The notes: generated by a model from the sequence alone, not told the origin. A stretch of 64,000 nucleotides of DNA from Flexithrix dorotheae DSM 6795 (GCF_000379765.1 NZ_KB903432.1:186427-250426), one strand, 5' to 3'. Positions 20,064-29,179 are shown, counted from the stretch's first letter. A program made the numbers and translations.

Positions 20064-20810
20064 ATGAAAATATTACTTTTGGGATTATTATGCCTAAATA
20101 TTCAGGCATGTACCCAAGTGAAATCCAATCAGAAAGAAGAAGCCTTATTACCTAAAAACCAAGAACTTACTCAACAAATCATCCTTGTAGAAACTGAGGG
20201 TTGGAATAATTTTAAGGCCTCAATGACTTTATTGGAAAAGCATGAAAATGGCTGGATTGAGGCTGGGCGTTTCAAGGCAGTAATCGGGAAAAAGGGATTT
20301 GGGATAGGGAAGGGCAAAACCAGGCAATTTGACCATAATTACATACAAAAAGTGGAAGGAGATGGGAAATCTCCTGCTGGAATTTTTTCTTTAGGCCAGC
20401 TTATGGGATATGCGCCTGAAACTGATGAAAAAGTCCATTGGGATTACAGGACATTAACTAAAAATGATTTGGGAATTGATGATCCGGCTTCGCTTTTCTA
20501 CAATCAGGTGATTGATACAACTGAGGTAAAAGCTACTGATTTTAAATCATTTGAAACCATGCGGAGGAAGGACAATCAATACAAATGGCTTTATGAAATC
20601 AATCATAACAGGGAAAACATCCCCGGAATGGGTAGTTTGATTTTTTTACATATCTGGAAAAATGAAAAAACAGGCACTGCAGGCTGCACTGCCATCTCAG
20701 AGGAAAATTTTAAAATATTGAGACACTGGCTTGATCAGAAAAAAAATCCTGTAATAATTCAGGGTCCAAAAGAATTGAAAGCTCATTTGTTACAGGATTT
20801 TATTAATTAA
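20064..20810 (+). CDS. L,D-transpeptidase (YkuD family) lipoprotein
   Basis: 248 residues from the ATG at 20064, with a lipoprotein signal (LNIQAC). The catalytic region GSLIFLHIW gives His about residue 196, and GTAGCTAIS gives Cys about residue 208, the His-Cys pair of the YkuD fold in its YafK-like variant. These periplasmic enzymes form 3-3 peptidoglycan cross-links or attach proteins to peptidoglycan. GDGKSPAGIFSLG is another conserved block. It follows the GH26 gene closely, but the two functions do not obviously connect. Confidence 0.88.
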   Translation: MKILLLGLLCLNIQACTQVKSNQKEEALLPKNQELTQQIILVETEGWNNFKASMTLLEKHENGWIEAGRFKAVIGKKGFGIGKGKTRQFDHNYIQKVEGDGKSPAGIFSLGQLMGYAPETDEKVHWDYRTLTKNDLGIDDPASLFYNQVIDTTEVKATDFKSFETMRRKDNQYKWLYEINHNRENIPGMGSLIFLHIWKNEKTGTAGCTAISEENFKILRHWLDQKKNPVIIQGPKELKAHLLQDFIN

Positions 20811-20815
20811 AAACT

Positions 20816-21577
20816 TTAGGCAATTCCATTATTGTGAGTCAGGATAATTGGTTTATTATCGGTTACCACCAGCGTATGTTCATGTTGAGCCACAAAACTG
20901 CCATCTTCTGTAAATAAGGTCCATCCATCCTTTGCTGTCCTCACATATCTCGATTTTGTGGAAATAAAAGTTTCAAGAGCTATTACACTGTTTTTTCTGA
21001 ACCGTTCCAGATTGAATCGGTCTTTATAACAGGGCAATTCTTTGGGGGAATCATGCAGTTTTTTTCCAATTCCATGTCCTGTAAGGTTTTTAATCGTGGT
21101 AAATCCCCTTTTTTTGGCTTCCTTTTCAATAAATCCACCGATAGCAGAAATTTTCACACCTCCTTTTATTCTACCAATGGCTGCCAATAAAATATCCTGG
21201 GAAGCAGCTACCAGAGGATTTAAGTTATTAATATCTTTCCCAATAACAAAGGAGCCTCCATTATCTCCATAAAAACCATTTAGTTCAGCTGAGACATCAA
21301 TATTCACCAAATCGCCTTCTTTCAGGATGACATGGCTGGAGGGAATGCCATGGGCTGCCTCATTGTTCACACTGATACAATTCCATCCTGGGAAATTATA
21401 TTCTTTTTTTGGTGCCGGATTGGCTCCGTAACTATTCAGGATCTGATAACCATATTCATCTATTTCCAGAGTGGAAACCCCAGGCTTGGCAAACTCCCGC
21501 ATTTTAGATAGTGCTTCACCCACTACCTCAGAAGCTTTTTTCATCCCGTCTAAATCCTGTGCTGATTTTATTGACAT
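20816..21577 (-). CDS. map: Type I methionine aminopeptidase
   Basis: 253 residues, no signal. The metal-site residues are in place: Asp in VNIDVSAEL and YGDNGG, His in TGHGIGKKLHDSP, Glu in IALETF and in QHEHTLVV. NNEAAHGIPS is the substrate-binding His. It removes N-terminal methionine from new proteins. Several genomes of this phylum carry more than one map copy; the ribosomal-operon copy is not here, so this is likely an additional paralogue. Convergent with the L,D-transpeptidase gene (5-base gap). Confidence 0.94.
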   Translation of the reverse strand: MSIKSAQDLDGMKKASEVVGEALSKMREFAKPGVSTLEIDEYGYQILNSYGANPAPKKEYNFPGWNCISVNNEAAHGIPSSHVILKEGDLVNIDVSAELNGFYGDNGGSFVIGKDINNLNPLVAASQDILLAAIGRIKGGVKISAIGGFIEKEAKKRGFTTIKNLTGHGIGKKLHDSPKELPCYKDRFNLERFRKNSVIALETFISTKSRYVRTAKDGWTLFTEDGSFVAQHEHTLVVTDNKPIILTHNNGIA

Positions 21578-21681
21578 AATTTTTAATATGTTGATTTTAA
21601 ATTAAAGTTCTATAGCTAAATTATTAAACCCACTGAAATGGCCTTACTTTTTTCCTTTGGTAAAATTTTTTACTTATTGTA

Positions 21682-23262
21682 CTAGCCAGCTTCCTTTTCC
21701 TCTACCTTAACATCAAATCCTGCTGTAAGAATTTCTCCATCTATTTTTACCTGAACCCAAATGCGATAATCCCCTGCTTTTGGGAATGCATAAGGAAAAG
21801 AAACCTTATTGCTCAGTCCTTTTTCATTCATCAGTTTCAGGATATCATCCCGCATGGTGGTCACCTGGTTCTGATCCAATAATCCCAGGGACCGCACATC
21901 ATAGTTGGTTGAATCAAGTGTAAGGCATAAAGAAACTTCATCTCCTACTTTTCCGGCTATAGCTTCCTGAGCAGCCATGGAAATGGTCCCAATTGGATGT
22001 AAATGGATAAAAACAGAAGCATCCTGCTTAAATACTACAGAATGCCCGAGCATTCCCAAATAAGGTTCTAAAACCACTGGCATTCCATTTTCCCTTTCAA
22101 AAGAAAATTTTAATGATTCGATCTGATCTACCTTAAATTTTTTATCAATTGAATTTTCCCACTTCACTTTTATTCCATTATCTAAAATCTGGACTTGCCC
22201 TTTTGGTTTTGAATATTCATACCAGGTATCATCAGCATCAATGGGAAGTTCATTTTCTTTCATTTCAGTTACCAGCCCTATTCCCGCATTTTGTGGTTCA
22301 CCCTGAATTTCGAATTCAGAAACCAACGTTTCACTTAAGCCACTTAAATGAACAATATCGGCAAAAGCGTGATAATTCCCAGCTGGTAAATCGGGAAGAA
22401 CTACATCATAAGTTACCGAATCAACTTTTAGCGGATGAAGATGGGCAAAGGACTTTCCCTCATCCTGATTAATCAAAAACAAATGCATGAGTTTTCCATG
22501 GTCAGGTACTAAATCACCCGCTTTTCTATCCCAATGTCCCTTATCATCAAGATGAATAGTTAATTTGTTTTTATGATCAATTGCTGTGATTTCTGTATTG
22601 ATTCCAACAGGCTGATACATGTACCGCTGATATTTATTTTCCTCACTATTCCACCAACCTGCCCCAAAATAAATAGTTCCGCCCAATAAAAGGGCAGCCA
22701 AACACCCAATTAAAATTGATTTTACCCTTTTTTTACTAGTGAGTTTTTCTCCCGGTTTTAGCATACCTTCTCCTGCACTGGCCCCAACAATTGTGGCACC
22801 ACCAATAAATAAAATGGCCCCTAAAATGATTAGCAAAATTTCCAGTTCGGATTCCATCTCTAACTGGGCAGAAGCCAATGCTGGAACGGGAATAACTGTA
22901 GATCCGGTTCCCTTATTTCCTTCTACAATAATTTTCACACTGGCTGAGCCATGACTCATCAGCCAAAGCTGGCCTGTAAATAATTCATCATCTCCAGGAA
23001 CTTTTTCGGTTGGATCTGCTGAAGGAGCCTTCTCATCTCCATATCGGTAATATACAGCCTGTAAAAATACTTCCCTGGCTTCTTTATCCATTACCCTGAC
23101 AGAAACCTGAGCTGTGCCTGGGACCACTTCAGGAGGTAATATACTGACTAAAACTGGATATTCTCCTGCACTTCCCTCAAATACGATGTTAGGACTTCCA
23201 ATATGAGCAGCATTTAAAAAGTAAATGGCCAATAATATTGGGTAAATTAATATTTTCCGCAT
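21682..23262 (-). CDS. Membrane-anchored protein with paired periplasmic HLHP domains, PmoB-like layout
   Basis: 526 residues. A signal peptide (about 1-19) could leave His20 as the mature N-terminus. Then come an N-terminal beta domain (about 25-130, with LWLMSHGSASVKI), two TM helices (about 141-160 and 181-201) and a large C-terminal region with two related His-rich modules: DHGKLMHLFL plus FAHLHP (H255, H260, H274, H276), and LGHSVVF plus FIHLHP (H407, H420, H422). The HLHP modules resemble YtkA/FixH-type or CopC-type copper-binding sandwiches. Proteins with the PDHGKLMHLFL and AHLHP blocks occur widely as hypotheticals. The gene follows the polytopic protein at 23298 after 35 bases, so they form one unit. 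The signal-beta-TM-TM-beta order is that of PmoB/AmoB; sequence homology is unproven. Confidence 0.8.
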   Translation of the reverse strand: MRKILIYPILLAIYFLNAAHIGSPNIVFEGSAGEYPVLVSILPPEVVPGTAQVSVRVMDKEAREVFLQAVYYRYGDEKAPSADPTEKVPGDDELFTGQLWLMSHGSASVKIIVEGNKGTGSTVIPVPALASAQLEMESELEILLIILGAILFIGGATIVGASAGEGMLKPGEKLTSKKRVKSILIGCLAALLLGGTIYFGAGWWNSEENKYQRYMYQPVGINTEITAIDHKNKLTIHLDDKGHWDRKAGDLVPDHGKLMHLFLINQDEGKSFAHLHPLKVDSVTYDVVLPDLPAGNYHAFADIVHLSGLSETLVSEFEIQGEPQNAGIGLVTEMKENELPIDADDTWYEYSKPKGQVQILDNGIKVKWENSIDKKFKVDQIESLKFSFERENGMPVVLEPYLGMLGHSVVFKQDASVFIHLHPIGTISMAAQEAIAGKVGDEVSLCLTLDSTNYDVRSLGLLDQNQVTTMRDDILKLMNEKGLSNKVSFPYAFPKAGDYRIWVQVKIDGEILTAGFDVKVEEKEAG

Positions 23263-23297
23263 GTTTTTCTGTGGAATTATTGAAAGAATTTTTTTGA

Positions 23298-24509
23298 TTA
23301 TCGCTGTACTTTGCTCATCCAGTTACCCCACCAGCAGCCGATACGGGAAAAAATTACGGATAAGGTAGCAGCCACAACCAATCCAATGATCAGGGTCAGG
23401 TTGCTATCCTCCAGCCAGGGGTAAAATGCATATCTGTGTTCCCAATCAGGATTCCAGTTGTATCCTAAAGCATCACCAGCAAAAAACCAATTAGCAGCGT
23501 AAGGAGTAAACATAAATTCGGCAAAAAACCATTGTGTGATTAAAAAACTGAAAAAGAAAACCAAACCAATTATTAAAGCTGCCCACCAGTCATTTACGGC
23601 TTGTTTATTTATTTTTTGAAAGGATAAGTCTATAAAAAAGCATGGAACGATTAATAAAAGGGGAAACTTGTAAGGTACATAATGGGTAATCTGGTTAATG
23701 ATTGGACCTAGTTTTGGTTCGGCAGGGAATAATGGTAAAACCCACAGCATGAACATGTTAATTCCCATATAAAATGCTGCTGCTGTGGTAGCTGGCCATT
23801 TTAATTTGGAAGCTTTAGAGGCTGCTACCAAAATCAGGGGAAAAATTACACAGCCAATTTTGTAATAAATAGAGGCATGTGCATAATTTGGGTTTAAATA
23901 TTCCGAAGACAAAATGAACAGGATAGCCAGCAACATGCCTACTGTGTAAATATACAAAATCCTGGAAAGCTGAATTTTACCTTCCATTTCAGGAGTGTCT
24001 TTTTTCGAATATTGTAGCCGGTTCTGGTAGGTTAACAATTGCATTACCCCACCAAGTTGAACCATTACCATTCCAAGGGCCAACACAGCATGAGGCGGGC
24101 TTAAAATTTTCACATCCAGTCCGTAGGCATTGTGCCACCAGTCATCAAAAGGGGCGGAAGTCATCATGGCCAAAGCTCCCCAAACCAAAAAGAGGGCACT
24201 TAGAGGAGATCGGAAACCCCAAAACCAGACAGAAGCAGCTCTTTCTTCTTTAGTGCCAAAAAATGTAGTTTTAATCATCAGATAACCTCCACCAAACCCT
24301 GCCAAAATACCTCCAATATACATGAGGATATGGGGCGGAGAAAAAAGTCCGTCACGGCCAATACTTATGTGCCAGGAAATATCCCAGATTAATCCAGTGA
24401 TAATACAGGTAGTGGCAATCACCGCTGAATAAATATACCAGGGCATATGATATTTCCCCAGTGAAACATTCTCTTGTTTATTTTCGGGTTGAGTTATACT
24501 GGCTTCCAT
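23298..24509 (-). CDS. Polytopic membrane protein with duplicated D-x3-H-x12/13-H motif
   Basis: 403 residues with about ten hydrophobic segments. Motif 1 lies between TM1 and TM2: D43, H47 and H60, ending in SPPH. Motif 2 lies between TM3 and TM4: D122, H126 and H140, again ending in SPPH. The pair implies an internal duplication of a two-helix unit. The spacing of motif 1 (+4, +13) equals the PmoC copper-site ligands known from Methylococcus (Asp156, His160, His173). The C-terminal part has an aromatic/acidic periplasmic loop (WNPDWEHRY near residue 355). I know no functional name for this family. It is cotranscribed with the HLHP protein, and the promoter is upstream of 24509. Confidence 0.8.
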   Translation of the reverse strand: MEASITQPENKQENVSLGKYHMPWYIYSAVIATTCIITGLIWDISWHISIGRDGLFSPPHILMYIGGILAGFGGGYLMIKTTFFGTKEERAASVWFWGFRSPLSALFLVWGALAMMTSAPFDDWWHNAYGLDVKILSPPHAVLALGMVMVQLGGVMQLLTYQNRLQYSKKDTPEMEGKIQLSRILYIYTVGMLLAILFILSSEYLNPNYAHASIYYKIGCVIFPLILVAASKASKLKWPATTAAAFYMGINMFMLWVLPLFPAEPKLGPIINQITHYVPYKFPLLLIVPCFFIDLSFQKINKQAVNDWWAALIIGLVFFFSFLITQWFFAEFMFTPYAANWFFAGDALGYNWNPDWEHRYAFYPWLEDSNLTLIIGLVVAATLSVIFSRIGCWWGNWMSKVQR

Positions 24510-24620
24510 TGGTTACTCTTGTACTGTTTTTTAAATTTAGGAAAAATCCACTTAAAACAGTGCGAATTCTAATACAATAAGATTTTATACTGTAAATAAA
24601 GAAATGAGGAAAAATAAATT

Positions 24621-25070
24621 TTAGTTGTTTGCAGCTTCTTTTTCTGCAAAATTTTTGAACAAGTCGAGGTATTCCTGAGATTGTTTTTTAAATGCTCCGG
24701 GCATGAAAAATCCAAATAGCTTCATCATTAAACCGGTGAACTGAAATTCATTTTCTGCTATGTATTTTGTTTTATTACCTTCAATAGGAATAAATTTATT
24801 GCTTACTTTATTAAAAACGCCTTTGGTTTCGTAAGTTCCCGTAAATTCCTGTGGCAGATTTCGGGTAATTATGGTTTCAATCATCTCGATTTCCCGCTTT
24901 CCCATCATGTATTTTAACCTCGATTTTGCTCCTGGCTGGCCATAATCTCCGCTAATGTGCTCAAAACTTTGAAGACCGGGCTGCCATTTTTTTAAATTGT
25001 CGGGATTATCAAATAGGGAAATGACTTTTTCGATGGGTACTTCTATGATTACTTCATTGGTGTAGTGCAT
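24621..25070 (-). CDS. SRPBCC (START-like) domain protein
   Basis: 149 residues, soluble. The opening IEVPIEKVISLFDNPDNLKKWQ and the strand/helix order with a long C-terminal helix (FKKQSQEYLDLFKNFAE) match the helix-grip fold of polyketide-cyclase/SRPBCC proteins, which bind hydrophobic ligands. The ligand is unknown. It stands 110 bases upstream of the polytopic protein gene, in the same direction, so it may belong to that unit or be separate. Confidence 0.85.
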   Translation of the reverse strand: MHYTNEVIIEVPIEKVISLFDNPDNLKKWQPGLQSFEHISGDYGQPGAKSRLKYMMGKREIEMIETIITRNLPQEFTGTYETKGVFNKVSNKFIPIEGNKTKYIAENEFQFTGLMMKLFGFFMPGAFKKQSQEYLDLFKNFAEKEAANN

Positions 25071-25195
25071 GGTTTTTCATTTGAAGCCAGGGAAAATTTC
25101 TATTCAATATAAAAATTTCCCCTGGTTTATTGAAAACTATGGGGGAGATATCTGAAATAACACAGGAAAACTTCGATCAAACAAAAACTTTTTCC

Positions 25196-25903
25196 CTAGT
25201 TTGGGAAAAAGTTTGACTCAGTATCCACACAACCATCACTTACAATCTGGATGTTGTCTATCATACCTGAATCATCGAAAGAACCAAAACCAATTGCTCC
25301 TTCTCCAAATTTAGCATTGGTGGCTGTCATGATTGGGGTTTCCATATCCTTAAAGTAAATTTCGATTTTACCCGATTCCACTTCTCTCACTACCCGAACA
25401 TGATTCCAGTCTTCATTTTTGCCCCAATCATTTCCTTCATTGGTTTTGGTAGAAATCTTTGTTCTGGGCGCCCCATCAACTATAAATATATTATTGGCAT
25501 GATCATCAGTTTTGGTGGCTATATGTACATAATAGAAATGGGCAGGATCCTGAAATCCAAAAAATATGCACATATCCCGGTGACCGTATTCTTTACCTGT
25601 TTGTCTTAAGTCCACATCAAGTGTGAAGTTTTTGAACTTTTTCTCTTTTATCAATCCAATCGTATGAGGAGATCTGTGAGGAGGTTTATAACCTTCACTT
25701 TTTCCGGTAAATTCGAGTGCATATCCTTTTTTTCCTTCCGATAACAACCATTTTTCCGGCTGGGAAAATTCAAAGTCATTAAGGGATTTTTTTGATTTAA
25801 AGTTTTGCTTGTAACATACTGAACTTTTATCTCCAGTAAAGGAAAGCGCTAAGATGAGGGCAACACCCCAAAAAAAGATTTTAGTTAATTTGTTAGAATT
25901 CAT
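25196..25903 (-). CDS. Secreted LamG/DUF1080-like protein
   Basis: 235 residues with an N-terminal signal (SFTGDKSSVC region). The rest is a concanavalin-like beta-sandwich: HTIGLIKEKKFKNFTLDVDLRQ, then AHFYYVHIA, WNHVRVVRE and EGAIGFGSFDDSGMIDNI, which is the standard order of DUF1080/3-keto-disaccharide-hydrolase-type domains. It is extracytoplasmic and may bind or cleave a sugar. Catalytic residues cannot be assigned. Monocistronic, with about 330 bases upstream. Confidence 0.75.
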   Translation of the reverse strand: MNSNKLTKIFFWGVALILALSFTGDKSSVCYKQNFKSKKSLNDFEFSQPEKWLLSEGKKGYALEFTGKSEGYKPPHRSPHTIGLIKEKKFKNFTLDVDLRQTGKEYGHRDMCIFFGFQDPAHFYYVHIATKTDDHANNIFIVDGAPRTKISTKTNEGNDWGKNEDWNHVRVVREVESGKIEIYFKDMETPIMTATNAKFGEGAIGFGSFDDSGMIDNIQIVSDGCVDTESNFFPN

Positions 25904-26236
25904 TTTTATATTTTTAAATTATGATGTAAAAAATTAGCTTCTGTTCAAAAAGAGGTTTACGGTTATTCAGGTGTATACTAGAAAAAAAGCTACCTATTCA
26001 AAAGACACCAACTATTCTGTAGAGTTATCATTTTTTTGAACAAAGTATCTTAAAAATTAGTTAAGTCGGAAAGTTAACCTTTAAAAAAGTGTTTAAGGCT
26101 CAATTGTATTCGAATTTATTGCCGAACTAATACATTTATTATTTGAATAGATAGAATTAACCCTTAAACTTGTATCTTCATTCTACCTTTAGTACAACTA
26201 ACAGTTTTAAATCTTTAATTATTAATCATTGCAATC
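25904..26236. other. Divergent intergenic region between the LamG-like gene and the YceI gene
   Basis: About 330 bases, strongly A+T-rich, holding divergent promoter space. A TACCTTTA at about 26186 is a one-mismatch -7 box for the YceI gene. No gene or repeat was seen. Confidence 0.4.
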
Positions 26237-26917
26237 ATGTTTAAAGCACTAAAATTCTCATTTGTCGCCCTTATTTCAATTTTTGTAATTGCCTGTAGTG
26301 GCAAAAAAAGTGGAGAAACCACTGAGGAAGCCCCTGCAGCAGCTGAAATGGTGGAAGAAAAGGATGCTTCTTCACTTGTAGATGGGACTTATGCATTCGA
26401 TACTGAAAATAGTAAGGTAAATTGGCATGCAACGAAAATTACCGGAGAACATAATGGTACTGTGGATTTATCAGAAGGTTCTTTCACTGTTTCTAACGGA
26501 AGTATCTCATCTGGTACAATCCAATTAGATTTAAATTCTATTTATGTAATCGATTTGGAGGGAAAAGAAGAGATGCAAACCAAATTAACCAATCACTTGA
26601 AGTCTGCGGATTTCTTTAATGTAGAATTAAGCCCGGTAGCTACTTTAGAAATTACTTCTGTTGAAAAAAGTGCCGAAGCAGATGCTACCCATACTTTAAA
26701 TGGTACGCTTACTATTAAGGAGATTAAAAAAGAAGTTGCTATTCCGGCAACTATTTCTCAAGAAGGTGATGCGATTAAAACCTCAGCAAAATTTAAATTA
26801 GACAGAACAAAATGGGATATGATGTTCCATTCAGGTTTCGAGCAGTGGGGTGATAAAACCATCAATGATGAGTTTGATGTAGAATTTGATTTAACTGCTT
26901 CAAAAACAGCGATGTAA
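26237..26917 (+). CDS. YceI-family lipoprotein
   Basis: 226 residues with a lipoprotein signal (VIACSGKK). After an acidic linker, DTENSKVNWHATKITGEHNG begins the YceI lipocalin-like domain; SADFFNVELSPVATLEITS, HTLNGTLTIKEIKKEVAIPA and LDRTKWDMMF are its conserved strands. YceI proteins bind polyisoprenoid or other hydrophobic molecules in the periplasm. Its paralogue follows 231 bases later; an intrinsic terminator between them shows separate transcription. A common -type promoter region lies upstream. Confidence 0.92.
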   Translation: MFKALKFSFVALISIFVIACSGKKSGETTEEAPAAAEMVEEKDASSLVDGTYAFDTENSKVNWHATKITGEHNGTVDLSEGSFTVSNGSISSGTIQLDLNSIYVIDLEGKEEMQTKLTNHLKSADFFNVELSPVATLEITSVEKSAEADATHTLNGTLTIKEIKKEVAIPATISQEGDAIKTSAKFKLDRTKWDMMFHSGFEQWGDKTINDEFDVEFDLTASKTAM

Positions 26918-26945
26918 TTTGAAGGAAGTTTTAAATACAATTTCG

Positions 26946-26981
26946 AAAAGCCTTTTCAGATTTCCTGAAAAGGCTTTTTTT
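26946..26981 (+). terminator. Intrinsic terminator after the first YceI gene
   Basis: AAAAGCCTTTTCAG (26946-26959) pairs perfectly with CTGAAAAGGCTTTT (26965-26978) over a five-base loop, followed by more T. Confidence 0.95.
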
Positions 26982-27148
26982 ATTCCTTTGAATTATTTCG
27001 CACTTTTTAGACTAGTGAATTGTTCCCCAAAAGTATTTGTTTACCACAGAAGGTAAATTAGCTGTATTTTTGGGAATTTTCTGCTTATAACGGATTGCAG
27101 TGCCTTATACCCAAAAGAGGAAATTTTTAACTAAAACTATAATTCATA

Positions 27149-27796
27149 ATGACCCAATCTAATTTTTTCAAATCCTCAATTGCCCTGATAATAACAAGTT
27201 TGTTGGTGGCATTTAACCAACCAGATATTCCTGCATCCACCACAGAAGCAATAGCCTTTGCAGATGGTACTTATGAATTTGCATCGGGAAGTAAAATAAA
27301 CTGGAAAGCGGCAAAAATCACCGGAAAACACAATGGTACTATTGATATAGCCTCAGGTGAATTTAAAATGGAAAATGGATTAGTTACTTCCGGAAATATT
27401 ACAATTAACCTGAAAACCATTTATGTAGAAGATTTAAAAGACAATCCTAAAAGTCAGAAAAAACTTACCGGTCATTTAAAATCTACTGATTTTTTTGGTG
27501 TTGAAATTAGTCCGACTGCTGAGTTTGTAATTACCAGCTCCACCAAGGGTGGGGAGAATGGCGCAACCCATACTTTAAATGGAACTTTAACGATCAAAAA
27601 GATCACCAAGGAAATTTCTATTCCCGTAAAAATTTCTGAGGAGGGAAGTAATATCAAAACTTCTGCTGAATTCAGGCTGGACCGAACCAACTGGGATATG
27701 ATGTTTCACTCTGGTTTGGAAAAATGGGGAGATAAGGCCATTGACGATGAGTTCGATGTTTCTTTCGATTTAGTTTCCAAAAAATCAGCATCTTAA
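27149..27796 (+). CDS. YceI-family secreted protein, tandem paralogue
   Basis: 215 residues with a Sec-type signal and no lipobox cysteine, unlike its upstream paralogue. The YceI domain starts SGSKINWKAAKITGKHNG and keeps the STDFFGVEISPTAEFVITS and LDRTNWDMMFHSGLEKWGDK blocks. The two proteins are alike across the whole domain, so a local gene duplication with a change of anchoring is likely. Same presumed role, hydrophobic-ligand binding in the periplasm. Own terminator follows. Confidence 0.92.
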   Translation: MTQSNFFKSSIALIITSLLVAFNQPDIPASTTEAIAFADGTYEFASGSKINWKAAKITGKHNGTIDIASGEFKMENGLVTSGNITINLKTIYVEDLKDNPKSQKKLTGHLKSTDFFGVEISPTAEFVITSSTKGGENGATHTLNGTLTIKKITKEISIPVKISEEGSNIKTSAEFRLDRTNWDMMFHSGLEKWGDKAIDDEFDVSFDLVSKKSAS

Positions 27797-27821
27797 GCAT
27801 ATTCAGTTATCAGAAAATTGG

Positions 27822-27852
27822 AGCAATGGTTTTCGAATCATTGCTTTTTTTA
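27822..27852 (+). terminator. Intrinsic terminator after the second YceI gene
   Basis: AGCAATG and CATTGCT (27822-27828, 27839-27845) pair over a ten-base loop, followed by a T-run. Confidence 0.8.
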
Positions 27853-27892
27853 TTTCTAATTTGTTAAATTAAAATCAAAAATTTCTTTGCAG

Positions 27893-28276
27893 ATGACATT
27901 TGAAAGTTTCCGTAGCTACTGCCTGGCAAAAAAGGGGGTTACAGAAGATTATCCTTTTAAGGGAGAGTCTGTTTGGATGAAAGTAATGGGTAAAATGTTT
28001 GCCCTGGCCAATGTGGAGGAATTTAAAATGGGGCAGGAACTCGTACCCCCATTTCATTTTATCAACCTGAAATGTGAACCCGAAAAAGCCATTGAGTTAC
28101 GGGAAAAATACCCGGCAATTCAGCCAGGCTGGCACCAAAGTAAAAAACACTGGAATTCTCTTTATATGGATGGTTCTTTAAGTGATGTTTTGATAAAGGC
28201 GTTAATTGATCATTCTTATGAAATAGTAGTGGCCGGAATGCCGAAAAAAACACAAGATGAGCTTAAAAACAAGTGA
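27893..28276 (+). CDS. MmcQ/YjbR-family protein
   Basis: 127 residues from the ATG at 27893; a TTG two codons upstream is an alternative. The pattern KGVTEDYPFKGESVWMKVMGK followed by FINLKCEPEKAIELRE, YPAIQPGWHQSKKHWNSL and the closing helix is diagnostic for the YjbR (CyaY-like fold) family. These small cytoplasmic proteins are annotated as DNA-binding, but the function is not well established. Single gene after the YceI pair. Confidence 0.9.
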   Translation: MTFESFRSYCLAKKGVTEDYPFKGESVWMKVMGKMFALANVEEFKMGQELVPPFHFINLKCEPEKAIELREKYPAIQPGWHQSKKHWNSLYMDGSLSDVLIKALIDHSYEIVVAGMPKKTQDELKNK

Positions 28277-28526
28277 AAATTTTCTACTGTAAAAAGGTAA
28301 TTTGGCAAGAAATAGTTAATTTTATAGAGCAACTTACTGGCAATATAAGTTCAAGAACTGATTTTATTGAGCAATGGAGCAAATACCTGTGTTTTTAAGA
28401 ATTGCTCCTGTTGTTTACCTACCTGAAAAGCATACATTAAATTTTTTACTAACGATCAGGAAATGAGGCTTTCCGTTTCATTTCCCCTGATTTTGAAAAC
28501 TTATTTAACCAAAAAAGTAACAGAAG

Positions 28527-29102
28527 ATGAAGAAAATTCTTTTTTTAACTGGTGATTTTGCTGAGGATTATGAAACCATGGTTCCTTTCCAAATGCTGGA
28601 AATGGTGGGCTATGAAGTTCATGCAGTTTGCCCCGACAAGAAAAAAGGGGAATTTATCAAAACAGCCATTCACGATTTTGAAGGAGACCAGACCTATACC
28701 GAAAAACCAGGTCACCTTTTCCAACTCAATTATAATTTTATTGATGTAGATTATGATGATTATGTAGGGTTGGTGATTGCCGGAGGAAGGGCGCCTGAAT
28801 ATTTGAGACTTAATAATGGCGTAATTGAATTGGTGCAGCATTTCTTCAAAAATAACATTCCGGTGGCAGCGGTTTGCCATGGTATCCAGATTCTCACCGC
28901 AGCCAATGTGGTGAAAGACAGAAAACTCACCTGTTATCCAGCGGTTGCTCCGGAAGTGACTTTGGCAGGGGGAAAATATGTGGAAGTGGAGGTTAACGGA
29001 GCAGTGGTAGATGGCAATTTAGTGACCTCACCTGCCTGGCCGGGACATGCGAATTTTATTAGGGAATTTTTAGAAGTATTGGGTGCAAAAATTGAGATTT
29101 AG
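28527..29102 (+). CDS. DJ-1/PfpI-family protein
   Basis: 191 residues, soluble. The nucleophile elbow [10 protein letters not shown] supplies the conserved Cys followed by His, and [13 protein letters not shown] is the second PfpI signature. Members act as glyoxalase III/deglycase-type or chaperone-type enzymes, or as general stress proteins; the substrate of this one is unknown. [14 protein letters not shown] is typical of the plant DJ-1-like subgroup with a long insertion. Monocistronic with its own terminator. Confidence 0.9.
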   Translation: MKKILFLTGDFAEDYETMVPFQMLEMVGYEVHAVCPDKKKGEFIKTAIHDFEGDQTYTEKPGHLFQLNYNFIDVDYDDYVGLVIAGGRAPEYLRLNNGVIELVQHFFKNNIPVAAVCHGIQILTAANVVKDRKLTCYPAVAPEVTLAGGKYVEVEVNGAVVDGNLVTSPAWPGHANFIREFLEVLGAKIEI

Positions 29103-29135
29103 AAAAAGACTCTAATTTGGATGATTAACTTAATT

Positions 29136-29171
29136 AACCGGCTACAGCTTGATTGTGGTCGGTTTTTTTAT
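29136..29171 (+). terminator. Intrinsic terminator after the DJ-1/PfpI gene
   Basis: AACCG and CGGTT close a longer interrupted stem (CTACA/TGTGG side pairs) ending in a run of seven T. Confidence 0.75.
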
Positions 29172-29179
29172 TAAAATGA

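Noticed and set aside
20816-21577. Ribosomal-operon type methionine aminopeptidase
   Set aside because: No ribosomal protein or secY gene adjoins it, so it is described as a type I enzyme in an isolated position.
23298-24509. A direct PmoC assignment for the polytopic protein
   Set aside because: Only the D-x3-H-x12-H spacing is shared, the protein has more helices than PmoC, the motif is duplicated, and no PmoA-type partner is present, so it is reported as a resemblance only.
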